Below, piece by piece: positions 37,161 to 48,370 of a stretch of 64,000 nt of DNA (positions are counted from its first letter, which is position 1; each line of letters starts with the position of its first letter). Source of the stretch: Devosia algicola (GTDB taxonomy: Bacteria; Pseudomonadota; Alphaproteobacteria; Rhizobiales; Devosiaceae). A model generated the notes under the pieces. It searched no databases, had not been told where the DNA came from, and saw only the letters and a program-made list of their open reading frames with translations. A program made the position numbers and the translations under genes. The stretch lies in the NCBI RefSeq assembly GCF_028816455.1, contig NZ_CP118246.1, forward strand, positions 62,001-126,000, written 5' to 3'.

Positions 37161-38681
37161 ATGCGTTCGACATTTCTTTCGCGTACCCGTCGCTGGCTCG
37201 GTGCCTCCGCCCTGGCATTAATCGTTGCCATGGGTGGTGTATCCACCGCCCTGGTCATGACCAGTGAACAGGCAACAGCGCAGGTTCAAGTCCAACCCGC
37301 CGCGCAGATCGTGCCGCCGGGTGTCGCGCCAACGCAAGGTTTTGCGGATCTGGTCGAGGCGGTTAAACCGGCGGTGGTCTCAATTCTGGTTGAAGCGCAG
37401 GAGACCGGTGCATCCGGTTCGCGCCGCGGGCAGCCGAATTTCAACTTCCCCGATCTGCCAGACGGGCATCCGTTCAAGGACTTTTTCGACAATTTTGGCC
37501 AGCAGGGCGGCAATGGTCAGGATAAGCCTCAGCCGCGTAAGTTTCTTGCTGCCGGTTCGGGATTTGTGATCTCGGCGGACGGCTATATCGTCACCAACAA
37601 CCATGTGGTCAAGGACGCCACCAAGGTTACCGTGGTGTTTGACAATGGCGACGAAAAGGTTGCCTCCATTGTCGGAACCGACGAGCGGACCGATCTGGCC
37701 GTGCTCAAGATCGATGGCACCGATATGCCGTTCGTCAAACTTGAAACCGAGCGTAGCCGCATTGGTGACTGGGTGGTGGCCGTTGGCAATCCATTCGGTC
37801 TTGGTGGCACCGTAACGGTTGGCATCATCTCGGCCGAAGGCCGTGACATCGGTGGCTCCAGCTACGGTGATTTCCTTCAGATCGACGCGGCTGTCAATTC
37901 GGGTAACTCGGGTGGGCCCGACTTTAACCTGAAGGGCGAGGTTGTCGGCGTAAATACCGCAATTTATTCGCCAAATGGTGGTAATGTTGGTATCGCCTTC
38001 GCTATTCCTGCATCGACAGTCAAGCAAATCGTTGATCAGTTGATCAAGGGTGGCACGGTTGTTCGTGGCTTCCTGGGTGTGTCCATTCAGGACGTAACGC
38101 GCGACATTGCCGACAGTGTCGGTTTGCCCTCGCCAAAGGGTGCCATCGTACGTGAACCGACCCCTGATGGTCCTGCCGGCAAGGCGGGCATTGTTTCCGG
38201 CGATATCATTACCGCTGTCGACGGCAAGCAGATCAGTGACGCGCTCGATCTGTCGCGCACCATTGCCAGCAAGGCACCAAGCACACCGGTCGAACTGACC
38301 ATCTGGCGCGATGGTGCTGAAACCAAGGTCAAGGTCACGCTCGAGACGCTCAAGGAAGAGACCGCCGATGCGCAGGACGCAACGCCTGTGCCCCAGGAAG
38401 AAGTTGCGCCGGCAAAGTCCAGCGTTGGATTGACCCTGGTGCCCAATTCTGATGGCAGCGGTGGCCTTCTCATCCAGAATATCGATGAGAACAGCCCCGC
38501 AGCGGAAAAAGGCTTTGCCGTCGGTGACGCCATTCTCGAAGTCGACAACAAGCCTGTTGCCACGCTTGACGAATTCGAAGCCGCCATCAAGGGTGTCAAG
38601 GACAAGGGATTGAGCACAGCTTTGGTGAAAGCCAGCCGTGATGGGCAGGCCCGCTTCGTCGGCTTGCCACTGTCTGAATAA
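37161..38681 (+). CDS. degP: Do-family periplasmic serine protease (DegP/HtrA)
   Basis: A 506-residue protein with a signal peptide (LALIVAMGGVSTALVMT). The trypsin-like domain has a catalytic triad of His in VTNNHVV, Asp in ERTDLAVLKID and Ser in NSGNSGGPDFNLKGEVVG. Two PDZ domains follow (VRGFLGVSIQDVTRDIADSV; GGLLIQNIDENSPAAEKGFA). It degrades or refolds misfolded envelope proteins. A strong AAGGAGA ribosome binding site lies at 37146-37152. It stands between ccmH and a two-component system, an arrangement common in Hyphomicrobiales. Confidence 0.95.
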   Translation: MRSTFLSRTRRWLGASALALIVAMGGVSTALVMTSEQATAQVQVQPAAQIVPPGVAPTQGFADLVEAVKPAVVSILVEAQETGASGSRRGQPNFNFPDLPDGHPFKDFFDNFGQQGGNGQDKPQPRKFLAAGSGFVISADGYIVTNNHVVKDATKVTVVFDNGDEKVASIVGTDERTDLAVLKIDGTDMPFVKLETERSRIGDWVVAVGNPFGLGGTVTVGIISAEGRDIGGSSYGDFLQIDAAVNSGNSGGPDFNLKGEVVGVNTAIYSPNGGNVGIAFAIPASTVKQIVDQLIKGGTVVRGFLGVSIQDVTRDIADSVGLPSPKGAIVREPTPDGPAGKAGIVSGDIITAVDGKQISDALDLSRTIASKAPSTPVELTIWRDGAETKVKVTLETLKEETADAQDATPVPQEEVAPAKSSVGLTLVPNSDGSGGLLIQNIDENSPAAEKGFAVGDAILEVDNKPVATLDEFEAAIKGVKDKGLSTALVKASRDGQARFVGLPLSE

Positions 38682-38689
38682 TCAATTTG

Positions 38690-38718
38690 GCGACCTCGGG
38701 GCTTGGTCCCGAGGTCGC
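38690..38718 (+). terminator. Strong hairpin after degP
   Basis: GCGACCTCGGG (38690-38700) and CCCGAGGTCGC (38708-38718) form a perfect 11-base stem with a 7-base loop, 8 bases after the degP stop and 16 bases before the regulator ATG. No T run follows, so it may be an attenuator or mRNA-stabilising hairpin rather than a full terminator, which would let the downstream regulator be read at a lower level. Confidence 0.7.
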
Positions 38719-38734
38719 ATCGTTGGGGCCGCAC

Positions 38735-39406
38735 ATGAAAATCCTGCTAATCGAAGATGATCGTGAGGCCGCCAGCTATCTCATCCAGGCGCTGGACGAA
38801 GCTGGCCACGTTACCCACCACGCCGCTGACGGTGAAACCGGCTACGCCATGGCTTCGGGCATGGACTATGACGTGCTCATCGTCGACCGCATGTTGCCCC
38901 GCCGCGATGGACTTTCCATCGTTGAGTCACTGCGGGCTGAAGACGACAAGACACCCGTTTTGATATTGTCCGCGCTTGGCGAGGTCGATGATCGTGTTAC
39001 CGGCCTGCGGGCCGGCGGTGATGATTATCTGACCAAACCCTACGCCTTCACCGAATTGCTGGCGCGCGTCGAGGTGCTGGCGCGGCGCACAAGCCCCTCT
39101 GAGGCGGCCACCAGCTATGAAGTCGCCGGGCTGTCGCTGGATCGACTGTCCCGCAAGGTCGAGCGCGACGGCGATACCATTCTGCTGCAACCACGCGAAT
39201 TTCGCCTGCTCGAATATCTGATGAAAAACGCCGGCAAGGTCGTGACCCGGACAATGCTGCTGGAAAATGTCTGGGACTATCATTTCGACCCCCAGACCAA
39301 CGTGATCGACGTCCACATGTCGCGTCTGCGCGCCAAGATCGACAAGGGCCACGCCAATCCGCTGCTGCAAACCGTGCGCGGCGCCGGTTACATGATCCGC
39401 GAGTAG
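38735..39406 (+). CDS. OmpR-family response regulator
   Basis: A 223-residue regulator (MKILLIEDDREAASYLIQAL) with receiver Asp in VLIVDRMLPRRDG, Thr/Ser in LILSALGEVDDR, Lys in DYLTKPYAF, and an OmpR winged helix (LLQPREFRLLEYLMKNAGKV, VHMSRLRAKI). ATG 38735 sits just after the hairpin. Partner of the kinase that starts 4 bases after its stop. Similar to the regulator next to degP and glnE in many Hyphomicrobiales; the regulon is not known to me. Confidence 0.9.
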   Translation: MKILLIEDDREAASYLIQALDEAGHVTHHAADGETGYAMASGMDYDVLIVDRMLPRRDGLSIVESLRAEDDKTPVLILSALGEVDDRVTGLRAGGDDYLTKPYAFTELLARVEVLARRTSPSEAATSYEVAGLSLDRLSRKVERDGDTILLQPREFRLLEYLMKNAGKVVTRTMLLENVWDYHFDPQTNVIDVHMSRLRAKIDKGHANPLLQTVRGAGYMIRE

Positions 39407-39409
39407 CGC

Positions 39410-40817
39410 GTGTATCGACTGGCCCAGATATGGCGCACCTCAACCGTTCGGCTGACCGCGACCTTCATTCTGATTTTTGTATTGTTCTCGATATTGCTGA
39501 TGGGCTTTATCGGTTGGCAGTCCAGTGTTCAGATTCAACGCCAGCAGGCCAATGACATTGATCGCGAAGTGCGTCAGGTCCAGCGCCTGGAACATCAGCA
39601 GGGCGTGCGCGGCATCGCCTTTGCCATTGAACGGCTCTCGCGCAATCCCGGCCCGGGCATCTATTATCTTGGCGACCTGTCGGGCCAGTATCTGCTCGGC
39701 AATGTTTCAACCATTCCCGCCGATGTGCTGCAAAATCCGGGGATGTACAGTTTTGAATATCAGCGCTCGCTGCCTATCGATGCCAACGATGACAGCCCCG
39801 AGGACGTCCGGCGCGGTTATGCGGTTGCCCGTTCAATATTGCTCGATAGCGGCTTGCGCCTAATCGTCGGCCGCGACGTTGTCGAACGGCGCGGCTTTAC
39901 CGCCATCATCATTCAGAGCTTTCTGGTGGGGGTGGGCGGCATATTGCTGTTCTCGTTGATAGCCGGCGGCGTCACTGCGCGCCGCGTGCTGCGGCGCATC
40001 GATGCCATCAGTGCCACCTCGACCACCATCATGTCCGGCAATCTGTCCGAGCGCATTCCCATTACCCGTCGCAATGACGAGTTTGATGGGTTGGCGACCA
40101 ATCTCAACGCCATGCTGGACCGCATCGAACAGCTGCTGCAGGGCCTCAAGGAAGTCACCGACAATGTTGCCCACGACCTGAAAACACCGCTGTCCCGCCT
40201 GCGCAATCAGGCCGAGTCGGCGCTGCGCGATGGGGCGGACAATGAACAGCGCCGCATCGCGCTCGAAACCACCATTGTTGAAAGCGACAAGCTGATCCAG
40301 ACATTCAACGCGCTGCTGATGATTGCCAGAGCCGAAGCAGGTGCGCCCTCGGGCGCCCTGAGCGATGTTGATGTCAGCGCGGTTGTCGCCGACGTCGCCG
40401 AGCTTTACGGCCCCGTCGCTGAAGACGCCGGGCTTGAGCTGGAGGCAGCGATTGCCGACGGCATCCACTTGCACGGCAATCGCGAATTGATCGGTCAGGC
40501 CATGGTCAATCTGGTTGAGAACGCCATGAAATATCATGAGCCGGGCGCGGGCGTCGCCGGAAAAATCCGGGTGAGCGTCGAGCAACGAGACAGTCGCGTG
40601 ATCATCGAGGTCAGCGATAACGGCCCCGGCATCCCGCAGGCGGACCGCAAACGCGTGCTGGAGCGCTTCGTCAGACTCGAAAAAAGTCGTACCGAACCAG
40701 GCTCCGGGCTTGGCCTGTCCTTGGTGGATGCAGTCACCCGCCTGCACAAGGGCACGTTCCAGGCTCGACGACAACGCTCCCGGCGTTCGCGCCATCATCG
40801 ACCTGCCCGTTGCTTGA
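39410..40817 (+). CDS. Sensor histidine kinase, one apparent frameshift near the end
   Basis: From GTG 39410. TM1 is FILIFVLFSILLMGFIGW, a periplasmic loop follows to about residue 160, and TM2 is FLVGVGGILLFSLIAGG. It has a HAMP domain, the H box VAHDLKTPLSRLRNQAE, N box LVENAMKYHEPG, G1 SDNGPGIPQ and G2 PGSGLGLSLVDAVTRLH. At 40762-40763 CAGGCTC replaces CAGCTC. Correction gives KGTFQLDDNAPGVRAIIDLP and a stop at 40817, as expected. Uncorrected, a foreign Arg/Ala-rich tail runs to 40924 across the glnE start. Confidence 0.9.
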
Positions 40818-40913
40818 GAGCGATTGCAATCGCGGCCCACGTCCATGTAGCGGGGCGTGGCGCTGGTGCTCGTGCCCCTTGTCGCGCTCAAGCCGCCACG
40901 CTATCCCTTGGCA

Positions 40914-43802
40914 ATGAGCATTGATCTTTCACCCCTGCCCAAAATTGATCATCCGGATGTCGATCTTTGGTTGAGCGAACTGCCGCCCGAACTTCAGGAG
41001 CGCATGAGCGCTGCAACGCCGTGTCTTGGTCCACTGTTGCAGTCGGCACCCTTTCTGCTCGATATGGCCCGCGCCAACGCACAATGGTTGGCCGAGGTTT
41101 TGGCCGACCAAGCCGATGCAGCGTTTGCCGATATTCTCGCCAACGTCGAAGCCGTTGGTAAATCGGCGGCAGACGAAGAGTCGTTGGCGCCAGTTTTGCA
41201 GATCGCCAAGGGGCGCACCGCGCTGCTGGCGGCTGTGGCGGAAACGGGCGGTGCCTGGAGTACCGCGCAGTCTACCGCGGCATTGTCCGATCTTGCCGAC
41301 GCGGCGCTGGACGCCGCGCTCAATCTGTTGGTTCGCCAGGCAGCACAAAAGGGGCAATTGAATTTATCGGTTGAAGATGCGACTGCAACCAGTTGCGGCC
41401 TCGCCATTTTTGCATTGGGTAAACATGGCGGACGCGAGACTCAACTATTCCTCCGATATCGATATTGTGGTGTTCTTCGATCCGGAAAAAGGCGTTTTGA
41501 CCGATCCCGGCGAAGCCACAAAAATCTATTCCCGCATGGTCCAGAAGCTGGTCGGCCTGATGGAGGATCGACGCGAGCATGGCTATGTGTTCCGCACCGA
41601 TTTGCGCCTGCGCCCCGATCCCGGCTCCACCCCCGTTGCCATCTCATTTGATGCCGCCCTTGCCTATTATGAAAGCCGGGGCCAGAACTGGGAACGTGCC
41701 GCCTGGATCAAGGCGCGCGCCTGCGCAGGCGATCAACAGGTGGGTGCGGCATTTCTCAAGGAGTTGGCACCTTACATCTGGCGCAAGCACCTCGATTTTG
41801 CCACCATTGCCGATATTCAAGCCATGAAGCGCCAGATCAATATCGCCAAGCGGGTCGGCGATATCCGGGTCGAGGGGCATAATGTCAAACTGGGGCGGGG
41901 CGGCATCCGCGAGATCGAGTTTTTCACCCAGACCCAGCAACTGATTGCGGGGGGGCGCGACGCCACCCTGCGCGTCAAGCCGACGACCATGGCGTTAGCG
42001 GCGCTGGCCGAAGCCAACTGGATAAGCGACAAGACCGCAACTGAGTCTCACAGATACCTATTGGTATCTACGCGCGGTTGAAAACCGTCTGCAAATGCTG
42101 GCCGATGAGCAAACCCACACCATGCCCGGCACCCGCGACGAGGTTGCCACCATCGCGCTTCTCATGAGGCAGGCGGATCTGGCGCAATTTGAAGCCGATT
42201 ATCGCGCCGCACTTGAATTGGTAGTCCACTACTACTCGGACCTGTTCGCCGACGGCGAAACTCTGGGAAGCGGCGAGGGCAATCTGGTATTTACCGGTTC
42301 TGACGATGATCCGGGTACGCTGGAGAACTTGACCGCGATGGGGTTTTCCGACGCGAGCAAGGCTATCGAGACGGTTCGAAAATGGCACTATGGCAGCTAC
42401 CCGGCAACCCGCGCTTCAGCCGCGCGCGCCCATCTGACAGAACTCCTGCCCGCCTTGCTGAACACACTGGGCAATGCCGGAAATGCCGATCAGGCGCTGG
42501 CGCAGTTTGACAATTTTCTGTCTCGCCTGCCCACCGGTGTGCAACTGTTCGCCTTGATCCGAAACCATCAGCAACTTCGCAAGCTGCTGGTTCAATTCAT
42601 GGCATCGGCGCCGCGAATGGCCGAGGCCGTCATTCATCGCGCCCATGTCATGGACGGGTTGATCGACCCCGCCTTTGCAGATGACGTGACCCACCAGGAT
42701 GTGCTGGTGGCCAAGGTCGACGCCTTTCTGGGGGAAGGGCGCTCCTACGAGGAAACCATCGACCGCGCCCGCATCATTGGTCAGGAACAGCAATTTTTGA
42801 TCGCCGCCGGTCTATTGTCGGGCACCTTGAGTGCAACAATTGCCGGGGAACAGTTCACTGCGCTGGCCCAGGCGCTCTTGCGCCGCCTGTTTGATGCCGT
42901 GCGGGCCGAATTCGAAAAGCGTCATGGCAAGATCGCCGATGCCAAGGTGGGCTTGCTGGCCTTTGGCAAAATGGCCAGCCGCGAAATGACCGTTTCGTCC
43001 GATCTCGATTTCATATTGCTTTATGACGCGCCGCTCGAAGCCGAGTCGGATGGCGATAAATCCCTCACCACCAATCATTACTTTACGCGCCTGACGCAAC
43101 GGCTGGTCGCCGCGATAACGGCACCAACCGCTGAAGGTGTACTCTATGAAGCGGACATGCGCCTGCGGCCCTCAGGCAATGCAGGGCCCCTAGCCACCAG
43201 TCTTGCGGGCTTTAAATCCTATCATCGCGACAACGCCTGGACCTGGGAACATCTGGCGCTGAGCCGCGCCCGCGTTGTCATGGCCGACGGCGATCTGGGC
43301 TACGTCATTGACGACGCCATCGCCGAGATTATCGAGCGATCGCGCGATGTGACAAAGACCATTGCCGACGTCCTGGCGATGCGAAAACTGATGGCCGAGG
43401 AGCGGCCCGCTCGTCATCCGTTCGACCTCAAGGCTCGCCGCCGGGGGGTTGGTCGACCTCGAATTTATCGCGCAGTCGGCCCAGCTTGTAGCCGGTGCCA
43501 AGGTCGCCGCTCCGCAGGCACTGACGACCAAGGTATTGCAGCGGATGGGTGAAACCGGTTTGCTGGAGCAGGGCACCCGGTTGGCTGAAATCCACAGCGT
43601 CTACTCAACGATCCTGCAAGTCATGAGCGTTGCGCTGATCAGCCCGTTCAAGGACGAAGCCTGGAGTGTCGCATTCCGGGAACTATTGGCTGGTTTGACC
43701 AACTATCCCGACTTTTCGCGACTGGAACTGGATCTGGTGACGATGCAGGATGAGGTGAGTAAGGCGGCGGCACGATGGTATGAAAAGGCTGCTCGACTTT
43801 AA
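40914..43802 (+). CDS. glnE: Glutamine synthetase adenylyltransferase/deadenylase GlnE, three apparent frameshifts
   Basis: Bifunctional enzyme that adenylylates and deadenylylates glutamine synthetase according to nitrogen status; about 962 residues after correction. The N-terminal nucleotidyltransferase domain (deadenylase) has GKHGGRELNYSSDIDIVVFF and the C-terminal one FGKMASREMTVSSDLDFILL, each with the metal-binding DxD. Linker segments are RPDPGSTP and REIEFFTQTQQLI. Breaks lie at 41439 (GAGACTC), 42046 (GAGTCTC) and 43432-43433 (AAGGCTC). Removing one base each restores GGRELNYSSDID, ATELTDTYWYLRAVENR and DLKLAAGGLVDLEF, all family-conserved. An essential-type regulator broken three times at one motif argues against decay. 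Confidence 0.9.
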
Positions 43803-43803
43803 C

Positions 43804-45303
43804 TCATTCCGCCGCCTGCATGACGCCCGTGCTGCCGTCCATAGCGGGCAGGGAAATCGCGACCGTGGTCCCGGTTGCTGGACTGGAGTCGATGGCCATA
43901 TGCCCGCCACTCAATTCGGCAATGGCGCGTGAAATCGAAATCCCAAGGCCGGGACCGACGCCCTCGCGCGTGAACCGCGCGTCTCCCAGTGCGAATGGTT
44001 GCTGAAGGCTTTCAAGCCGCTCCTCCGACATGCCAAGACCGGTATCGGACACTTCGATCACCACCCCGTCAGCCGCCGCATAGGCTGCAACTGTTATGGA
44101 GCCGCCGCGCGGGGTAAAACGGAGCGAATTGTCAATAAGATTACCCAGCATCCGCTGCAACGCCAGCTTGTCGGCACACACTATCGCCTGTGTTCCATCG
44201 CCGAGGAGGAACTCCACGCCGGCGCGCGCCGCCTGTCCGCGATAACGCAAGACTGCACTCTCGATCAGAGCGTCGACCTGCATCGGCTCACTGCGCAGCA
44301 CTTTTTGTCCACTTTCAAGCTCGGCCAGGTCAAGGATTGTCGCAAACGAAGCCAGCAGGCCCTCGCCTGAGGATTTTATCGTCTCGACATAGTCGCGATA
44401 TCGTTGATCGCCGAGCGCGCCATAGGTTTCATGGGCCATTAGTTCGGCAAAGCCAATGATGTGATTGAGCGGGGTACGAATGTCGTGGCTGAGGTGGGCC
44501 AAAAAGTTGGTTTTGGATCGGCTGGCAGCTTCCGCCTTCAGCTTTTCCTCGTGATAGCGGCGTGCCAGAAGCCGTTGCTCCTGTCGGATTGAATCGAGCA
44601 GCAGGTCAGTTTTTTTGCGTTCGGTAACATCTGACACCAACGTCATGAACCCACCGGTTTCCAGCGGACGCTCATCGATCAACAGACAACTGCCATCGTG
44701 CCGGTGCAATTCGAGAAGACGGTTGTTGTCGTCGTCATTGAGCAGCTTCATATAGCCACCCTGGATCAGGTGCTTGACGGCCTCGTGATAGGTGGCGGCG
44801 TCGCGCAGACCGCTGCTCGTCAGGTTCAGTCGATTTCGATATTGTTCGTTGCATACGATCATGCGCCCGGATTCGGTCCAGCACGCCACACCCAAGGGCA
44901 TCGCGCCGACCAGGGTTTGGAAACTGGCGCGCTGACTGGCATCGGGGCGCGGCCCATATCTGAGCAACGTGATACAGATCAGCACCAGCGCCATCAGCCC
45001 GACAATTGCGGCGCGCTGCCAGACGCCGTCTATCGAACCGACCTCGGCGCTGGTGCGGGCCATATCATAGATTATGAACAGGCCAGCGCTGGTGAGCGCG
45101 GTAATGGCGACCGCATTGAAAGACGGATTTCGGCAGACTGAAAGGCGGAGAAGCCCGACATTGGGTGCGGTTTGGCAAGCAATTGTTGCCTGATCGTCGG
45201 TACCGAATCCTTCGGCGCCGACGTCGGAAATATCCGACGACCGCATGCCCGTCTCCATAGTTTTCGGGAAATAGTCCCCGCCCGATTTGTCCTTAACAAA
45301 CAA
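43804..45303 (-). CDS. PAS-type sensor histidine kinase
   Basis: A protein of up to 499 residues. Two membrane helices near residues 64-85 and 95-115 (AAIVGLMALVLICITLL) precede a PAS-like domain (FQTLVGAMPLGVACWTESGR). The H box is FLAHLSHDIRTPLNHIIGFA, the N box LIDNSLRFTPRGG, G1 SDTGLGMSE and the G2-like GPGLGISISRAIAELSGG. The architecture resembles PleC/DivJ-type kinases of alphaproteobacteria. The apparent start is a TTG at 45303; in-frame ATGs at 45258 and 45246 are alternatives. Contains an intact plus-strand AAGCTC at 44317-44322 (followed by GG). Convergent with glnE. Confidence 0.85.
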   Translation of the reverse strand: MFVKDKSGGDYFPKTMETGMRSSDISDVGAEGFGTDDQATIACQTAPNVGLLRLSVCRNPSFNAVAITALTSAGLFIIYDMARTSAEVGSIDGVWQRAAIVGLMALVLICITLLRYGPRPDASQRASFQTLVGAMPLGVACWTESGRMIVCNEQYRNRLNLTSSGLRDAATYHEAVKHLIQGGYMKLLNDDDNNRLLELHRHDGSCLLIDERPLETGGFMTLVSDVTERKKTDLLLDSIRQEQRLLARRYHEEKLKAEAASRSKTNFLAHLSHDIRTPLNHIIGFAELMAHETYGALGDQRYRDYVETIKSSGEGLLASFATILDLAELESGQKVLRSEPMQVDALIESAVLRYRGQAARAGVEFLLGDGTQAIVCADKLALQRMLGNLIDNSLRFTPRGGSITVAAYAAADGVVIEVSDTGLGMSEERLESLQQPFALGDARFTREGVGPGLGISISRAIAELSGGHMAIDSSPATGTTVAISLPAMDGSTGVMQAAE

Positions 45304-45438
45304 TGAATCAAGCCGGGTGTGATTGTCCAGACCCCACTAAGCGGCGCGATTGCCCGCGCGCCATTTTCGTGAGTCTGTTGAATCACTTAGCGCCGAAGAA
45401 AAAATCTTCCAATCTTTGGCACTCGTCTGTCCTCTCTG

Positions 45439-48075
45439 CTAGTCCGCAAGCATCCGTCCCAGAATGTCGGCAGTATTGCGACTGAGGCTGGCCGATTGCT
45501 GCAAGGCTCGTCAGGGCCGCACGGGCGGCTTCTCGCCGTTTTGGCTCGAGAATCGGCCAGATTCTGAACCCGGTCAGAACCCGTGCCGCCACCTGCGGGT
45601 TGCGCCCGTCCACATCCGCTACAAACCTGGTCACGAATCGGAACCCGGCCCCGTCGACACGGGTAAACTGTACGGGGTTAGCCAAAACGAAGCTTCCCAC
45701 CAATGAGCGCAACCGGTTTGGATTGCTCTTTGGAAAGGCAGGGTCGGCCAATATTGCTTCCATCCGGCCAATGACATCGTCATCGTCGGCACGGGCGCTG
45801 ACCGTCAGCCATTTGTCCAGAACCAGTGGGTCGTGGATGGCATAGTGCGTGTGGAAATCCGCCAGCATGGCCGACGCATCGTTGGTCCATTGCGTACCAA
45901 CAATCGCCAAAGCCGCGAAGCGGTCCGTCATGTTGCTGGCGTCGTCATATTGCTTGACCGCCAGTTGGTCATCCTTGCTCGCGGTGACCACAAGCTTGAG
46001 CAACTGATTGCGCAGGGCACGGCGCCCGGCCTGTTCGGCATCGGGCGCATAGGGTTTGCTGCTCGACAAACCGTCATAGGCAGTTTCCAGCGTCTCGACT
46101 GCCGGAGCAAACAGTGCGGCAATGAAGGCCTTGCGCGTGGCGCTGATATTTGCCGGATCAATGTCCTTGCCGATTTTTTGGCCAAGTACCGATGTGTCGG
46201 GAATATCGAGCGCCAGCGCCTTGAACGCATTGTCCAATTCGCGACTTTCCAGCGTTTCCAGCATGGCGCTGCGCAGGCCATCAAGCGCCGGCGCGCTCCA
46301 GGGCTTGCCCCCGACGGCATCGATCAGCAGGGTCGAACTGACCTCCTGCAACGCTTCCCAGCGATTGAACGGGTCGCTGTCATGCCGGGCCAGAAACAGC
46401 ATGTCTTCCTGCGAGCGGTCGGCATGGACCTGAACCGGCGCCGAAAACTCGCGAAACAGCGATGGAACCGGTCGGTTGGCGACGCCTTCAAACCGCAGCA
46501 TCGCGCTGTCTTCACTCAGGACGATCAAATCGTCACGCACCTCTGCGCCGCTGACGCTTGTCCAACCCAATGGACTGCCATTCGGGCCAATAAGCCCGAA
46601 CCGGATTGGTATGGTCAGGGCAGATTTTTCTAACTGACCCGGGGTCGAGGCGGTGAGTTGGTCAAGTTCGAGACTGTAGGTCTGGCTCTTTGCGTCGTAA
46701 CTGTCGCGCACACTGACCTGGGGCGTACCTGCTTGCAGGTACCAGGTCTTGAACTGGTCAAGATCCATGCCGCTACTGTCCGCAAAGACCTGCAAAAACG
46801 CTTCGATTGTCGTGGCTTCGCCATCATGGCGTTCAAAATAGAGGTCCATGCCTTTGCGAAAACCGGCCTCGCCCAGAAGCGTTGCCAGCATCCTGACGAT
46901 TTCGGCACCCTTTTCGTAGACAGTGGTTGTATAGAAATTGTTGATTTCCTTGTAGTGATCCGGCCTTGGTGCATGCGCCAGAGGACCACTGTCTTCGGGG
47001 AATTGTGCGCTGCGCAGTCCCTGGACATTATGGATGCGCTGGACAGGGCGGCTGCGTTCATCCGAGGAAAATTCCTGGTCGCGGTAAACCGTCAAACCCT
47101 CTTTAAGACACAGCTGAAACCAGTCCCGGCAGGTGATGCGGTTGCCGGTCCAGTTGTGGAAATATTCATGGGCAATGACCCGTTCGATACCAGCATAATT
47201 GGCGTCGGTGGCGCTTTCGGGCTGGGCGAAAACCAACCGGTCGTTGAAAATATTCAGGCCCTTGTTTTCCATCGCGCCAAAATTGAAATCACTGACCGCC
47301 ACGATGTTGAAGATATCGAGATCATATTCGCGGCCAAAGCGTTTTTCGTCCCACGCCATCGAGCGCTTGAGACTGTCCATGGCCCAGTCGCACTGGCTTT
47401 CCTTGCCATGTTCGCAATAGATCGCCAGATCGACTTTGCGACCCGAGGCGGTTGTGAAACTGTCGGTAATCGAGCCGAGATCTCCGGCCACCATGGCAAA
47501 GAGATACGCTGGCTTGGGGTGGGGGTCTTCCCAGACGGCAAAATGCCTGCCATCGCCCGCGTCGCCTTGGTTGACCAGATTGCCGTTGGAAAGCAACACC
47601 GGCGCCACTTTTTCGTCGGCGGTAATCGTGACCTTGAAAACCGCCAGGCAATCGGGGCGATCAAGATAATAGGTTATGCGGCGAAAACCTTCAGGTTCGC
47701 ACTGGGTGCACCACACACCGTTGGAGCGGTAGAGTCCCATGAGCTTGGTGTTGGTCTCCGGGGTCAAATGTACCTCGGTCTCGAGCACGAATCGGCGTTG
47801 CGGCGGCTCGATGATGGTCAGGCTGTTGGCATCATTGGCAAAAGCCGATTGAATCAACGGTGCCCCATCAATGGCAATCGAGGACAGGCTCAGCCCGTCT
47901 CCGTCAAGCACCAGCGGCGTACCCGGGGGGTGTCGTCGCCCGGCTCGATGGTCAATTGCGCCCGGGTAATCGTCACCTTGTCCGAAACATCGAAATCGAG
48001 ATCGACCGCAACTATCCTGTAGGGGCTGGGCGCATAGTCCTTGAGAAAAATGGTGTGCTCGGTATCGGTGCGCAT
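45439..48075 (-). CDS. pepN: Aminopeptidase N (M1 zinc metallopeptidase), two apparent frameshifts
   Basis: About 880 residues. It has the exopeptidase motif FNFGAMENKGLNIF, the zinc site VIAHEYFHNWTGNRITCRDW (HExxH) with the third ligand Glu in CLKEGLTVYRDQ, and the C-terminal helical domain. The true start is ATG 48075 (MRTDTEHTIFLKDYAPSPYR). One break lies at 47926-47931, a run of six G on the plus strand where seven would give GDDTPPGTPLVLDGDG. The other is at 45505-45506 (AAGGCTC), where correction gives LTSLQQSASLSRNTADILGR and the stop at 45439. Transcribed divergently from the ABC exporter. Confidence 0.9.
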
Positions 48076-48370
48076 AGGCAAATATCCAGTTGCGATTGTG
48101 TTTGTTCTATCCCGCATTCGGGCGGTAGCCAATTGGTCGATTTCGTGTATTCTGTGCGGCTAGCGTTCGCCTATCACACCCTTCTACGCCAAATTTGACG
48201 GCATTGGGTCACGATTTGCATCGCAGCACGGTCTCGGTAACGCCAAATCTGCGGCGTGGCGGGAACGGTATCAGATATTGGGTTGATCGGGCTGGTTTGG
48301 CCAGCGGGAAGTCGCGCTCCACTTGGAACACGGATTTGCCGCGTCGCTCGATCCCTGTTGAGAGGCGATC

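Noticed and set aside
39860..40891. Long minus-strand frame over the histidine kinase downstream of degP; similar shadows at 10275-11120, 19333-20586, 35535-36398 and 46658-48022
   Set aside because: Each is antisense to a recognised gene with conserved motifs and has no RBS or family features of its own.
40914..43802. Programmed ribosomal frameshifting in glnE and others at AAGGCTC
   Set aside because: The same plus-strand motif is found in minus-strand genes, where the ribosome would read a different sequence (GAGCCTT). A translational signal cannot explain that.
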